The notes under the pieces were generated by a model. The model did no database searches. It had not been told where the DNA came from and saw only the letters and a program-made list of their open reading frames with translations. The position numbers were made by a program, and so were the translations under genes. From positions 682,001 to 746,000 of the forward strand of contig NZ_FODX01000001.1 in NCBI RefSeq assembly GCF_900110495.1: a stretch of DNA of 64,000 nucleotides, in the 5' to 3' direction. Shown in pieces: positions 22,957 through 31,512 of this stretch (within the stretch, counting starts at the first letter, position 1; each line of letters opens with the position of its first letter). The DNA is from Nitrosovibrio sp. Nv6. Lineage in GTDB: Bacteria > Pseudomonadota > Gammaproteobacteria > Burkholderiales > Nitrosomonadaceae.

Positions 22957-23178
22957 CTAAAGCTGTAGCTGTAACTGTTCGTTGCCGCACACTCGCACGT
23001 AGTGGGCCCTCTTCTGCTTACCGTGTTGAGAGGACATCTTTGCATTCAAGTCAGCGAAAAATCCCAACTGAATAGCAGCCGCTGGATCATCTCCGGCTAA
23101 CTCCGCTCCTGCCGAGGTTCTATCCATTTTTCCTGCCGATCTGTTGGAAATTTTTCTTGACATTTCATAGTAATCCAC
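22957..23178 (-). CDS. Small hypothetical protein
   Basis: A 73-residue frame (GTG 23178, or ATG at 23163). Sequence is polar with KISNRSAGKMDRTSAGAELA and ends in a Gln/Leu repeat. The ribosome site is weak, and there is no family. It lies 53 bases behind the collagen-like lipoprotein. It may be real or a chance frame. Confidence 0.3.
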   Translation of the reverse strand: MDYYEMSRKISNRSAGKMDRTSAGAELAGDDPAAAIQLGFFADLNAKMSSQHGKQKRAHYVRVCGNEQLQLQL

Positions 23179-23282
23179 ATAGTCACAGAAATATCATAAT
23201 CACCCCTGATTACCAGCGATAAACCCGCGCGAAACATGGCTTTCAATTCAACTCATTGATAATAAATGTAATTTACAAATGT

Positions 23283-23386
23283 TTAAAAAATGGCCAAACG
23301 GGAAAATATTGTTACAACTGGGTGACTTACCCACCGTGTACAGAGGTTATCAACAAACTTATCCACAGCAATTGTGGACAATAAAA
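23283..23386. repeat. Non-coding repeat with DnaA-box-like cluster, copy 1
   Basis: A ~105-bp sequence with about two-thirds identity to 25734-25837. Near its end are TTATCAACA (23347-23355), TTATCCACA (23359-23367, perfect DnaA box consensus) and TGTGGACAA (23373-23381, inverted). TCCACA-N5-TGTGGA is a palindrome. The core CTTATCCACAGCAATTGTGG is identical in both copies. The surrounding 322 bases (23179-23500) show no gene. Confidence 0.7.
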
Positions 23387-23500
23387 CCCCTCCTGCCCAT
23401 GGGAATACAGATCTTTGCAACGCAGCATTTATGAGGGTCTGGCTGAACTATTGATCCCGGGGAAGTACAAGAGTTAGGTAGCGATTAATGCAACAGCAAC

Positions 23501-23728
23501 CTATTTCTTGATCTCGCCAAAATTCTCATACTCCTCCAAACGAAGAGCCGCTTCTACTACTTGCTTCGCTTCCTCGACGGTTTTTGCATGGGAGAGATCT
23601 ACCGCCGGATTGGGATAGCTGTGCCAAAATGAAAAACCGGCGGTTGTAATCCAGAGCAAGCCTCTTACATGTTGCTCTACAAATACCTCTTGATGATTTT
23701 CATCAACTACTTTCCATTCAATATCCAT
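23501..23728 (-). CDS. Small conserved-looking hypothetical protein
   Basis: A 75-residue protein starting at 23728 with GAGGAG eight bases upstream. N-terminal aromatic-rich half (IEWKVVDENHQEVFVEQHVR then WITTAGFSFWHSYPNP) and a helical C-terminal half (HAKTVEEAKQVVEAALRLEE). It looks like a small alpha/beta protein. No function is recognised, and no operon partner is visible. Confidence 0.6.
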   Translation of the reverse strand: MDIEWKVVDENHQEVFVEQHVRGLLWITTAGFSFWHSYPNPAVDLSHAKTVEEAKQVVEAALRLEEYENFGEIKK

Positions 23729-24105
23729 GGTTCACGCTCCTCGACACGTTACAATATCACAGGGGGCCGGGTATCCGCCTCCGGCCAAGGCAATTGTGCA
23801 GCGCATATTTCATGTGTTTGCCAGATCAATATGAAACGTTGCACTCTTGAACTAATTGCCGGGTAACAGGAAGACTGACATTTTCATAGACTCATCAGTG
23901 AATTTATCTTATCTATTGTGCCTACCTTTGCTTACCTCTTGAGGTCGGACCATGCAGGGGTAGAACCATGGGGACAAGCTCCCCATACAAGTCAAGCACA
24001 ACGCATGGCTTGAGAAAACACCCCAAGCAGGCAATAAACAAAGGCGGGCCGGTGTCTCGTCACGCTTTAAGTATATTTGTTTAATCTCAGCACGGAAAAA
24101 AATCT
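23729..24105. other. Intergenic region upstream of the haloperoxidase
   Basis: No convincing gene. It should contain the promoter of the downstream secreted enzyme, but I see no clear -35/-10 pair. Confidence 0.5.
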
Positions 24106-25368
24106 ATGATCCAAAACATCAGGACACGCTCCAAGACCGGATTGCTGGTCACTGTCTTGGCAATTGCCGCCGCCACTTTGTTTGTCTGTCCTATGGCCAA
24201 GGCGGATGCAGTTACCGATTGGAACCGCGTGGCCGGGGGTATTGTTGTCGATGCGAACTTGGGACCGCTGCCGGCCGACCGGGTGTTGGCCATTGTTCAT
24301 ACAGCAGTATACGAGGCTGCAAACGCAATTACTAGACGCTATCCAGGTGACCCATCAAACGGACCCAAGCTGAAGGCGCTACCGGGAGCCTCGGTAGATG
24401 CCGCCATTGCATCTGCAGCTCGCACCGTGCTGGCGGAACTCGTCCCGTCGGGAAAGACAGCTATCGAAGCTGCTTACCACGCTGCGCTGGCCCTGGTCCC
24501 CGGCGGTTCGGCGAAGACCGAGGGAATCTCCGTCGGAGAAAAAGCTGCGGCTGCGATCCTGACGCGACGCGCGAATGACGGCATCGCGGGGGGAGAGACG
24601 TATCGGCCTCATACGTCACCAGGCATGTACGTGCCTACCGTAATACCGGAAGCTCCGCACTGGTTACAGATCAAGCCATGGCTGATGGCGAGTGCTTCCC
24701 AGTTCCGCCCCGGCCCTCCCCCACCGCTGACCAGTGAGTTATGGGCGCGCGATTATAACGAGGTCAAAACCCTCGGCAGCAAACACAGTACGCGCCGCAG
24801 TGCGAAACAGACCGCTATTGCCCATTTCTGGGAGGAAGTGATGCCGCCCATCTATCACGGAATCGTGCGCTCCGTTGCCGACGTTCCGGGAAGAGAGATT
24901 ACGCAGAATGCACGCCTTTTTGCGATGGTGACTCAGGCCAGCAACGATGCCCTGATCGCGGTCTTTGATGCGAAGTACCACTATGGCTTCTGGCGGCCGG
25001 TCACGGCGATTCGCAACGGCGACATCGACGGCAACGACGCAACCGAACGGGACCCGTCGTGGCTGCCCTTTATTGACACGCCCATGCATCCCGAATATCC
25101 ATGTGCACACTGCATTGTTTCCGGAGCTGTCGGCGCGGTGCTGCAAGCGGAGATTGGCGTAGGACCCACCCCGCTTTTAACGACTACCAGTCATGCTGCT
25201 GGCGGCGTAGCACGAAGCTGGACAGGAATCGATGAGTTTATTCAGGAGGTTGCCAATGCACGCATTTATGATGGTGTGCACTACCGTAACTCCGCAGAGG
25301 TGGGCACCGCCATGGGAAAACAGATTGGCGAGTTGGCGGCCACGAAGTATCCCGGACCGATCAGGTAG
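24106..25368 (+). CDS. Vanadium-dependent haloperoxidase-like (PAP2 superfamily) exported protein
   Basis: A 420-residue protein with an N-terminal signal peptide (TGLLVTVLAIAAATLFV, cleavage near AKADA). The fold is a vanadium-chloroperoxidase-type PAP2 bundle: KYHYGFWRPVTAIR (~290), HPEYPCAHCIVSGA (~328-341) and YDGVHYRNSAEVG with His392. The usual serine of the vanadate-binding P-S-G-H loop is replaced here by C333-A334-H335. The axial His of canonical enzymes may be His392. Expected to be a periplasmic or secreted oxidase/phosphatase, but the motif change weakens the activity assignment. Confidence 0.8.
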   Translation: MIQNIRTRSKTGLLVTVLAIAAATLFVCPMAKADAVTDWNRVAGGIVVDANLGPLPADRVLAIVHTAVYEAANAITRRYPGDPSNGPKLKALPGASVDAAIASAARTVLAELVPSGKTAIEAAYHAALALVPGGSAKTEGISVGEKAAAAILTRRANDGIAGGETYRPHTSPGMYVPTVIPEAPHWLQIKPWLMASASQFRPGPPPPLTSELWARDYNEVKTLGSKHSTRRSAKQTAIAHFWEEVMPPIYHGIVRSVADVPGREITQNARLFAMVTQASNDALIAVFDAKYHYGFWRPVTAIRNGDIDGNDATERDPSWLPFIDTPMHPEYPCAHCIVSGAVGAVLQAEIGVGPTPLLTTTSHAAGGVARSWTGIDEFIQEVANARIYDGVHYRNSAEVGTAMGKQIGELAATKYPGPIR

Positions 25369-25733
25369 AACGCAACCGGGTACTGCGCTTCGCACTATTT
25401 GAGCATTATGCCGGGCAGCAAACTCGATCGTGGGCGGCGCGAGTTTGCGCGTATCGGTTTTACAATGACAACCCCCGTTTTACCTTTACCTCCCGCATGT
25501 AACTTGCGGGCGCCAAGCTCGTTTGCACTCTGCACGCGGTTACTTTTCGGAATAACAAAATTGTTGTTGACCCTTGGGACAACAATTCACATCCGGGCAG
25601 CAATCTACATCCGGCAGTATCCATACCGTAACAAAATATCGCGCAATTGACGCCATCGTTCAACCACGTCTAGCAAACCAGTATTATTGCTGGTTTTCCC
25701 GTATGTTTTTGATAAAAAATATTATTTCTACAG
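25369..25733. other. Intergenic region after the haloperoxidase
   Basis: Two short frames (25399-25650 and 25574-25858) overlap in different phases and have no ribosome site. No gene supported. Direct repeats of a TCACATCCGG-like type occur near 25590-25610. Confidence 0.4.
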
Positions 25734-25837
25734 TTCAAAAAATAGCCGAAAGGAAAATACCATTGCGGGAGGGTCACTTACGGATCGTGTTCATGGATTA
25801 TCAACAAGCTTATCCACAGCAATTGTGGACAATGAAA
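25734..25837. repeat. Non-coding repeat with DnaA-box-like cluster, copy 2
   Basis: The second copy of the ~105-bp element, in the same orientation as copy 1. DnaA-like boxes: TTATCAACA (25798-25806), TTATCCACA (25810-25818) and TGTGGACAA (25824-25832). The spacing of the three boxes is identical to copy 1. Upstream shared blocks include TTCAAAAAATAGCC vs TTTAAAAAATGGCC. Confidence 0.7.
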
Positions 25838-26017
25838 GTTGCACTCAGGCTCTGGTAAGTTCCTCCACACGTATTAAAGACAGATCTCAGGGCAAATTCG
25901 GGGAACCAATACCAAGGCTTGCTGACTAAATTTATTGGATGGAACGTTCCTGGGAGAACGTAGTCCAGGAGGGCTGGTCTACTGTTGGAGGTTTTTTCTT
26001 TTGGGAAGGAGGAAAAA

Positions 26018-26218
26018 GTGAAAAAACGTAATCACCACGAAGCATTCACCACGTTTTCCGGTTTACTTGATCAAGGAGCTGAAGTCTTTACGAAAAAAAT
26101 GTTCAAACATTCTCAATCAAAGACTCAGGAACACTGGGGCGACATGAAAAAAAACCGGCAGGACAAAATATCCGCCAGCAGATCGCGGTCCCGAAGGGAA
26201 GGACTAAACCGAGGTTAG
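26018..26218 (+). CDS. Small basic protein, paralogue of 31324-31512
   Basis: The start is GTG at 26018 because AAGGAGG lies five bases upstream. The 66-residue product begins VKKRNHHEAFTTFSGLLDQG. Over the first 39 residues it aligns without gaps to the protein at 31324, with 13 identical positions, including F10, L16, D18, F24, KM at 27-28, KH at 30-31, Q33, Q37 and H39. It is highly basic in the C-terminal half (KNRQDKISASRSRSRREG). No function known. Confidence 0.65.
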   Translation: MKKRNHHEAFTTFSGLLDQGAEVFTKKMFKHSQSKTQEHWGDMKKNRQDKISASRSRSRREGLNRG

Positions 26219-26432
26219 CGCGCTACAATCAAGGCATGCGTCAACACGATTAATTGTAGTTGCTGCATGCAATTGCGGAAGGCTTTCCCCGCCATCCCAG
26301 AGCTTCCCCTCGTTATGTCATAAATCCCACAATGCCAGCAATCCTTTAGTCCCGGCTTCGATCGGACTCTCCAGCCCGTGCACGAATCAGCACACAGTCC
26401 CGCACGCCGAGAACGTCCATGACCCTCAACCC

Positions 26433-27869
26433 TCATGTCACCCGGATATTCTTGAACTGCCAGGGGTCGTCCCAATCCACGTTCTCGCTGAATAGCCATC
26501 CTCTATCACGCAGCGGCGTCCAATCGGTATATAAAGCCACCAGTTCTCCAAGATAAGGCCGTGCGATTTCCAGAATGACCTCATGGTCTATGTCGTCGGG
26601 CTCGACCACGCCGGCATTGGGATTTTGAAGCACCCATACCATGCCAGCCAGAACTCCGGCCACGACCTGCAAACTGGTCGCATTGTTATACGGCGCGAGC
26701 CGTCGCGCTTCCTGGATAGACAAGTGTGATCCGTACCAGTAGGCGCCCTTGGCGTTCCCCATGAGCAGCACGCCCAACTCATCCACCCCATCCACTATCT
26801 CATCCCGGAGGATTCGCTTGTTGGATTGCAAGCGCCAGTTTCTGCCTGCCAATTCGTGGACGGAAAGCACAGCATCATCACACGGATGATATGCGTAATG
26901 CACTGTCGGGCGGTAGATCACCTTTCCGTTTTCTTTCAAAGTAAGATGATCCGCTATAGAAATGGATTCACCATGCGTAATCAGAAAACCATGGTAAGAA
27001 CCGCTGAATGGCACCCAACTGCGCACTCGAGTAGCTGCCCCAGGCCGGTTAAGGTAAATGGCTGCATCACAGCCAAATCCGTGACGTGCCCCGTCTGCCG
27101 GAAAATGACGCTCATGACTGCCCCACCCCAGCTCTGAAGGCTGAAGGCTTTCGCCGACAAACCCATCTACCGACCAGGTATTGACGAATTCGTTAGACTG
27201 TTTACGCCGTGCGGTATTCTGTGTATCCCGCTCCGCGACATGAATGGCTTTTATTTCAAGGCGAGACGCCAACTCCGCCCACTCTCCAGAGCTTGTCGGC
27301 TTTTTTACGCTCATACCGCTATCGGCAGCGATATTAAGCAGTGCCTGTTTGACAAATGTCGAGGCAAGTCCGGGGTTCGCGCCGTGTGCCAGGAGGGCTG
27401 TAGCCCCCCGCTGCTTTTCGCGAGCAAAAGCGAGGGCTTTTTCCCGCAGTGCATAATTGGACCGCAATGATACCGAAATCGATTTGTCGGTGTACCCACC
27501 CAACCATGGTTCGATGCAAGTGTCGAGGTAGAGAGAACCACGCCGCCAGCACAACTCCATGAGCGCCAGGCTGGAAACATCCACTGAGAGATTGAGCAGG
27601 AAGTCTCCCTTGCTCAGGCATGGCTCGAGCACCGCATGGTAATTCTCCTCGGTCAGCATGTGGGGAGTGAATGCAACGCCGAATTCTCTAGCGATATCCT
27701 CCCCATTCTCATCCCCGGAGATTATCCTGACCTGTTCCGGGCGTACCTCAATGTTTTGGAACAACAGCCTGAGCATGGCCTGGCCTATGCTGCCAAACCC
27801 AACTATTATCAAACTCCCCTGCAAGTGCGCTTGTTTGATATGTGCTTTTTTATGTGCTTTCATTTCCAT
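26433..27869 (-). CDS. hss: Homospermidine synthase
   Basis: A 478-residue protein with an N-terminal Rossmann fold (LIIVGFGSIGQAMLRLL) and long matches to homospermidine synthase: NLSVDVSSLALMELC, YLDTCIEPWLGGY, LLAHGANPGLASTFVKQAL, and a C-terminal NNATSLQVVAGVLAGMVWV. The enzyme joins putrescine units with NAD as hydride carrier to make sym-homospermidine, a polyamine replacing spermidine in many proteobacteria. An AAGGAA lies nine bases upstream of the ATG at 27869. It is transcribed alone, leftward. Confidence 0.92.
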   Translation of the reverse strand: MEMKAHKKAHIKQAHLQGSLIIVGFGSIGQAMLRLLFQNIEVRPEQVRIISGDENGEDIAREFGVAFTPHMLTEENYHAVLEPCLSKGDFLLNLSVDVSSLALMELCWRRGSLYLDTCIEPWLGGYTDKSISVSLRSNYALREKALAFAREKQRGATALLAHGANPGLASTFVKQALLNIAADSGMSVKKPTSSGEWAELASRLEIKAIHVAERDTQNTARRKQSNEFVNTWSVDGFVGESLQPSELGWGSHERHFPADGARHGFGCDAAIYLNRPGAATRVRSWVPFSGSYHGFLITHGESISIADHLTLKENGKVIYRPTVHYAYHPCDDAVLSVHELAGRNWRLQSNKRILRDEIVDGVDELGVLLMGNAKGAYWYGSHLSIQEARRLAPYNNATSLQVVAGVLAGMVWVLQNPNAGVVEPDDIDHEVILEIARPYLGELVALYTDWTPLRDRGWLFSENVDWDDPWQFKNIRVT

Positions 27870-28231
27870 GCTTATATTTTCCTTGCTAGCTCAACCTGAA
27901 TTCTCTTCGTCCCAACTCCCGCTGAATACCGGTACACCAGGGCACAGATAAAACCTCAATCACACCGCTCGCTCAGTCCTGCTGCTGCGGGCATGAAACT
28001 GCGCCGATCTGTTGCGCGGACAATAGCAGGAACTGCGAGTAACAAAATATGTCGAACCTGTAGTTTAATATGTGGATATCGCAGGCGGCATGGCTGAGCC
28101 AAGTGATTGGACCGATCTGGCTTTCACGCAGCGCAAACTGAGATTGGAGTCGGTAGCACTGTTTTTTTTATTGCTCTATATGCAGCACCTATTGCGGATT
28201 AATCCAAATTCTATTGATAAGGAGAGCGGAA
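27870..28231. other. Divergent promoter region between hss and the His-rich protein
   Basis: No gene. It must contain both leftward and rightward promoters. The right side ends in AAGGAG at 28219-28224, seven bases upstream of the ATG at 28232. Confidence 0.5.
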
Positions 28232-28597
28232 ATGACTAATTGTATCCTGCCCCAGCACGAAAATCACACTCATCCCCACGGCCCGGAGTGCGACCACACA
28301 GGTATTGTGCATGGCAACCATGTCGATTATCTGCACGATGGCCACCTGCATCACCCGCACGGGGATCATATCGATGAACATGTGATAGATATAACGGAGA
28401 TCAATCCGGACAGCTGCACGCCCGCCCACAAATGCGCGGGACACCAGCAGGAACATATGCACGGGCCTGATTGTGGACATGAAAGAGTCCCGCACGGCGA
28501 CCACATCGACTATCTGGTCGATGGGCACCTCCATTACCCCCACGATGATCATTGTGACGATCACGGCCCCGTAACGCTGGCCGATCCGCTTGCCTGA
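28232..28597 (+). CDS. His-rich tandem-repeat metal-binding protein
   Basis: A 121-residue protein starting at 28232. It has two ~35-residue tandem units: HGPECDHTGIVHGNHVDYL with DGHLHHPHGDHIDEH, and HGPDCGHERVPHGDHIDYLV with DGHLHYPHDDHCDDH. A Cys-containing linker (SCTPAHKCAGH) joins them. Histidines make up roughly a quarter of the residues, so the protein should bind several Zn, Ni or Cu ions. It has no signal peptide, so it is likely cytoplasmic, a buffer or metallochaperone. The repeat suggests internal duplication. Confidence 0.8.
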   Translation: MTNCILPQHENHTHPHGPECDHTGIVHGNHVDYLHDGHLHHPHGDHIDEHVIDITEINPDSCTPAHKCAGHQQEHMHGPDCGHERVPHGDHIDYLVDGHLHYPHDDHCDDHGPVTLADPLA

Positions 28598-28740
28598 TCC
28601 GCTCCCGCTCGATCCTCAAGTTTCTGCGAGAGTTGGCTTATTGCTGCCGCCTGCCGCCCGCCGACGCCTGATTTTTTCGTCCCTGCGGTTGGAAATCGGC
28701 TACCGCGGGTTCAAAAGATCGTACGCACACACCCTGCTCG

Positions 28741-30771
28741 TCAGATTGTATTAATCAATGCAGGATGAATTAACTCGATCTCGTGAATATGACGGCCTTG
28801 TTGTGGGGGTGAATAGGCGCTGTAGCTGGAAATAGCAGAGGGCTCCAGATCGCCTACAATTTGTTCAAGATCCGATAATCGCAGCCCTTGACGTACAAGA
28901 TAAGCGATATAGCTATGTCGAATCGCTTCAGCAGTAATTTCCTGGGAGTCTGGCAGACCCGAGTCCACTGCAGCACAGACCAAAGCAGCCGACAGGTCGA
29001 TACGCGTTCCAGGATCATCAGCACTCCATACTGGCCTGCCATCCGACTGCATAAGCAGCGATTTAAGCGAATTGCTCAGGGGAATGGTTCTCGGCGACGC
29101 TCCCCTCAGGTTGATGGTTCCTGCTGCCAGATTGATTTGATCCGGTGTTAAAGATGCGGCCTCATCAATATTCATGCCGCTAAGCAATAACCCGATCAAC
29201 TGCTTTCCTTTAAGGTTTGAAGCGTTGATCAAAGTCCTTAACTGATGACTGGAAAGTTCTCTATAAGGAGGAACAGTCGGGCCCGACAGGGTATTGGTTG
29301 TTTTCTGTTCCAGTGAACCGGCCGCAGTACCGAGCGCAGTATGAGGAGGATGGTCGATCAATTTGGCGGCAGGCTCTGGATAATTCTGTACACCGAAAAT
29401 CGCAATAGATGGCTGCTGTTCTTTCTTTTGAGTCAAATATTCGAAAATCCACACGCTGAAGAGTCCCAGCAGTAAAGAACCCGCTACCGCTATCAAAGCT
29501 TCACGGCTATAGTCAGGCCTCACCGGTTTGGCGGACTCATAAGCCCGGTTGATGACGGTTACCTGCGGATATTTATCCTTGCGGCCGGTTTTGACTTGAA
29601 CCAATCGCTCCTGGGCGTCACGATAGAGTGTTTCCAAACCCTCCAGATCGGTTTTTAACGCGTCGTGCTCGGCAAATTTCGATGTGAATGCGAACGCCTG
29701 CTTTTTATGCGCGTCCAGTTGGGCCCGAATGCCGCTAGTGGTTTGTTGTGCAGCGGCATAAGCCATTTCGGCATCCGTCAATACCACGTTTTGACCATAC
29801 CGGCGCTTGCTATTGACCGCAGCTTCCAGTTCCTTGATTTGCTCAGGAATAGATTTCAAATCGGGTTGCAGGTTTAAATATTCGCGGGTGAATTTTTTGT
29901 CGAATTCGGCAAGTTTCTCGCGCAAATTCTGCAATCGCGTTTCGAGATCGACCAAACTGCCCTTTTCGTCGTCAGGCACCACCGCTTTTCCCCGGGCAAT
30001 AGCCACTCTGACAGAGTCCAGCTTCGATTTCGCCTTGACTTCTTCCTCGCTGGCTTTGTTGAGCGACTCATTCAGGCCTCTAAGCCGGGCGGCTGCTTCA
30101 TTTTCTTCGCGTTGGGTAGAAGAGATATCATGATTTCGTCTGAACGTCTCCAGCGCTACCCGTGCGGAATCTACCTTGTCAGCAAGTCCCTCCAGCTCGT
30201 CCTCCACAATACGCTGAGTATTGCTTGTCAATTTTTTGACTTCTTCAGCCCTTGCATCGAGGTACACATCGATCCAGGTATTGATGAGCAGCGGCAAAAA
30301 TTTCGGATCGGTACCCTCTGCCACTATTTCGACGAGATTGGTTTCCGAGACGGGCTCGACATTCAATAAATTCTGAATATCCGATGCCGTCAACTGGGAT
30401 AGAAATTTGCCTACAGGCGAGGCCTTGAGTCGCGACACAGTCTCGGCAGCGATCTCATGCCCTAAAAAAATCTGTCGTTGAATAGCCACGTGCTGAATGT
30501 CCGCATCGCTGCTTTCGCGGTCTATGGCCGTCATAGCCGAGGTCAGCAAGGTTGCGCTGCTACGATAAACGGCGGGTTGGCTGTAGATATAAGCCAGGCT
30601 GATCGCGGCGCTGATTAAAAACGCCAAACTGAAAATGCTGAATCTGCGTGACCGGTACCACGGCTGCTCATGCCCACCTGCCAATTGCTGGCTACTACCG
30701 GCCAGGCGCGAACTGATCCTGTTTCTCATAAACCGGGGTAAATTCCCAAAGTTCGATAAACGCGAAAGCAA
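28741..30771 (-). CDS. Wzz/GumC-type chain-length protein fused to a degenerate tyrosine-recombinase-like domain
   Basis: A 676-residue protein; TTG start at 30771 or Met15. TM1 lies near residues 44-64 and TM2 at 424-445. Between them is a periplasmic region with Wzz-like N-terminal fold and a long coiled coil (~190-385). The cytoplasmic tail, residues ~505-655, follows the tyrosine recombinase plan: GMNIDEAASLTPDQINL, RTIPLSNSLKSLL, AEAIRHSYIAYLVRQGL, then LEQIVGDLEPSAISSYSAY. Catalytic positions are mostly lost (first Arg is Asn534, the paired His positions are Ala/Leu-like), but Arg618 and a Tyr at 650/653 remain. In Wzc proteins this location holds a BY-kinase. It is not beside other polysaccharide genes. 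Confidence 0.8.
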   Translation of the reverse strand: MLSRLSNFGNLPRFMRNRISSRLAGSSQQLAGGHEQPWYRSRRFSIFSLAFLISAAISLAYIYSQPAVYRSSATLLTSAMTAIDRESSDADIQHVAIQRQIFLGHEIAAETVSRLKASPVGKFLSQLTASDIQNLLNVEPVSETNLVEIVAEGTDPKFLPLLINTWIDVYLDARAEEVKKLTSNTQRIVEDELEGLADKVDSARVALETFRRNHDISSTQREENEAAARLRGLNESLNKASEEEVKAKSKLDSVRVAIARGKAVVPDDEKGSLVDLETRLQNLREKLAEFDKKFTREYLNLQPDLKSIPEQIKELEAAVNSKRRYGQNVVLTDAEMAYAAAQQTTSGIRAQLDAHKKQAFAFTSKFAEHDALKTDLEGLETLYRDAQERLVQVKTGRKDKYPQVTVINRAYESAKPVRPDYSREALIAVAGSLLLGLFSVWIFEYLTQKKEQQPSIAIFGVQNYPEPAAKLIDHPPHTALGTAAGSLEQKTTNTLSGPTVPPYRELSSHQLRTLINASNLKGKQLIGLLLSGMNIDEAASLTPDQINLAAGTINLRGASPRTIPLSNSLKSLLMQSDGRPVWSADDPGTRIDLSAALVCAAVDSGLPDSQEITAEAIRHSYIAYLVRQGLRLSDLEQIVGDLEPSAISSYSAYSPPQQGRHIHEIELIHPALINTI

Positions 30772-31323
30772 CCCGGAATTTCCATGGATAGGAAAATATC
30801 AGCCGAATACATTCAAGAATGGCAATTACGCATAATTTTCAGGTACGCCGAATTTAAGCTGCGGGGGAAGTAAGAATCGATTTGTTATTTTTTTCTGCCG
30901 GCATTCTTATTCATTTTTCCAGCAGAGTGCGGGTTAAACAGTATGTCAATAACAATTGATAACGCATCTCCCCGCGCGCTCAGCCGAACAATGGCCAATC
31001 ATCGGTAGAAATACCAATACTGTAAATGCCACCTAATTAATGGAGCTTCCGTTCGGTTCCGCACAAACGGGACGCGGTTCCTCCCGTGACAATGTGCGCA
31101 ATTCGAAATGAAGCTTTTCATAATATTGTAAAAGTCCTGTTTTATGCTGACCACCTGGCAAGTGCCGGAATACGGTAGTAAATTTTGGAAGAACTGAAAA
31201 ATCGTTACCACCTTAAAGAACCGCCTTAAAGAACCCTTGGCCAGCCCTATTGGTACGCGGGAGAGTCGCCGATTGTGCAATAGCTCAGTCTACTTTTTAA
31301 TTATTCCCTTCAGGGGCTGAAAA
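30772..31323. other. Intergenic region, no gene seen
   Basis: Non-coding stretch of about 550 bases. It carries the promoters of the leftward Wzz-type gene and possibly of the small protein at 31324. No tRNA or other ordered feature seen. Confidence 0.4.
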
Positions 31324-31512
31324 ATGAAAAAACATCATGATCAAGATGTGTTCGGCATTGCTTTTACCTTGTTCGACCACAGATCGGCGGCTTTTCGGCA
31401 AAAAATGGTAAAACATTTCCAGGCGAACAGCCAAACGCATTTGACAAATGTTGAAAAAATACCGGTAAGAAAAAGAGACGAAGCCGCGATATTTTTTAAA
31501 GAAAGTGCTTGA
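31324..31512 (+). CDS. Small basic protein, paralogue of 26018-26218
   Basis: A 62-residue protein with AGGGG upstream of ATG 31324. It begins MKKHHDQDVFGIAFTLFDHR and continues KMVKHFQ with QTH, matching the 26018 protein position by position through residue 39. The last ~20 residues are basic and differ (KIPVRKRDEAAIFFKESA). The conserved F..KM.KH.Q pattern suggests a helical DNA- or RNA-binding or nucleoid-type peptide, but this is only a hint. Confidence 0.65.
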   Translation: MKKHHDQDVFGIAFTLFDHRSAAFRQKMVKHFQANSQTHLTNVEKIPVRKRDEAAIFFKESA

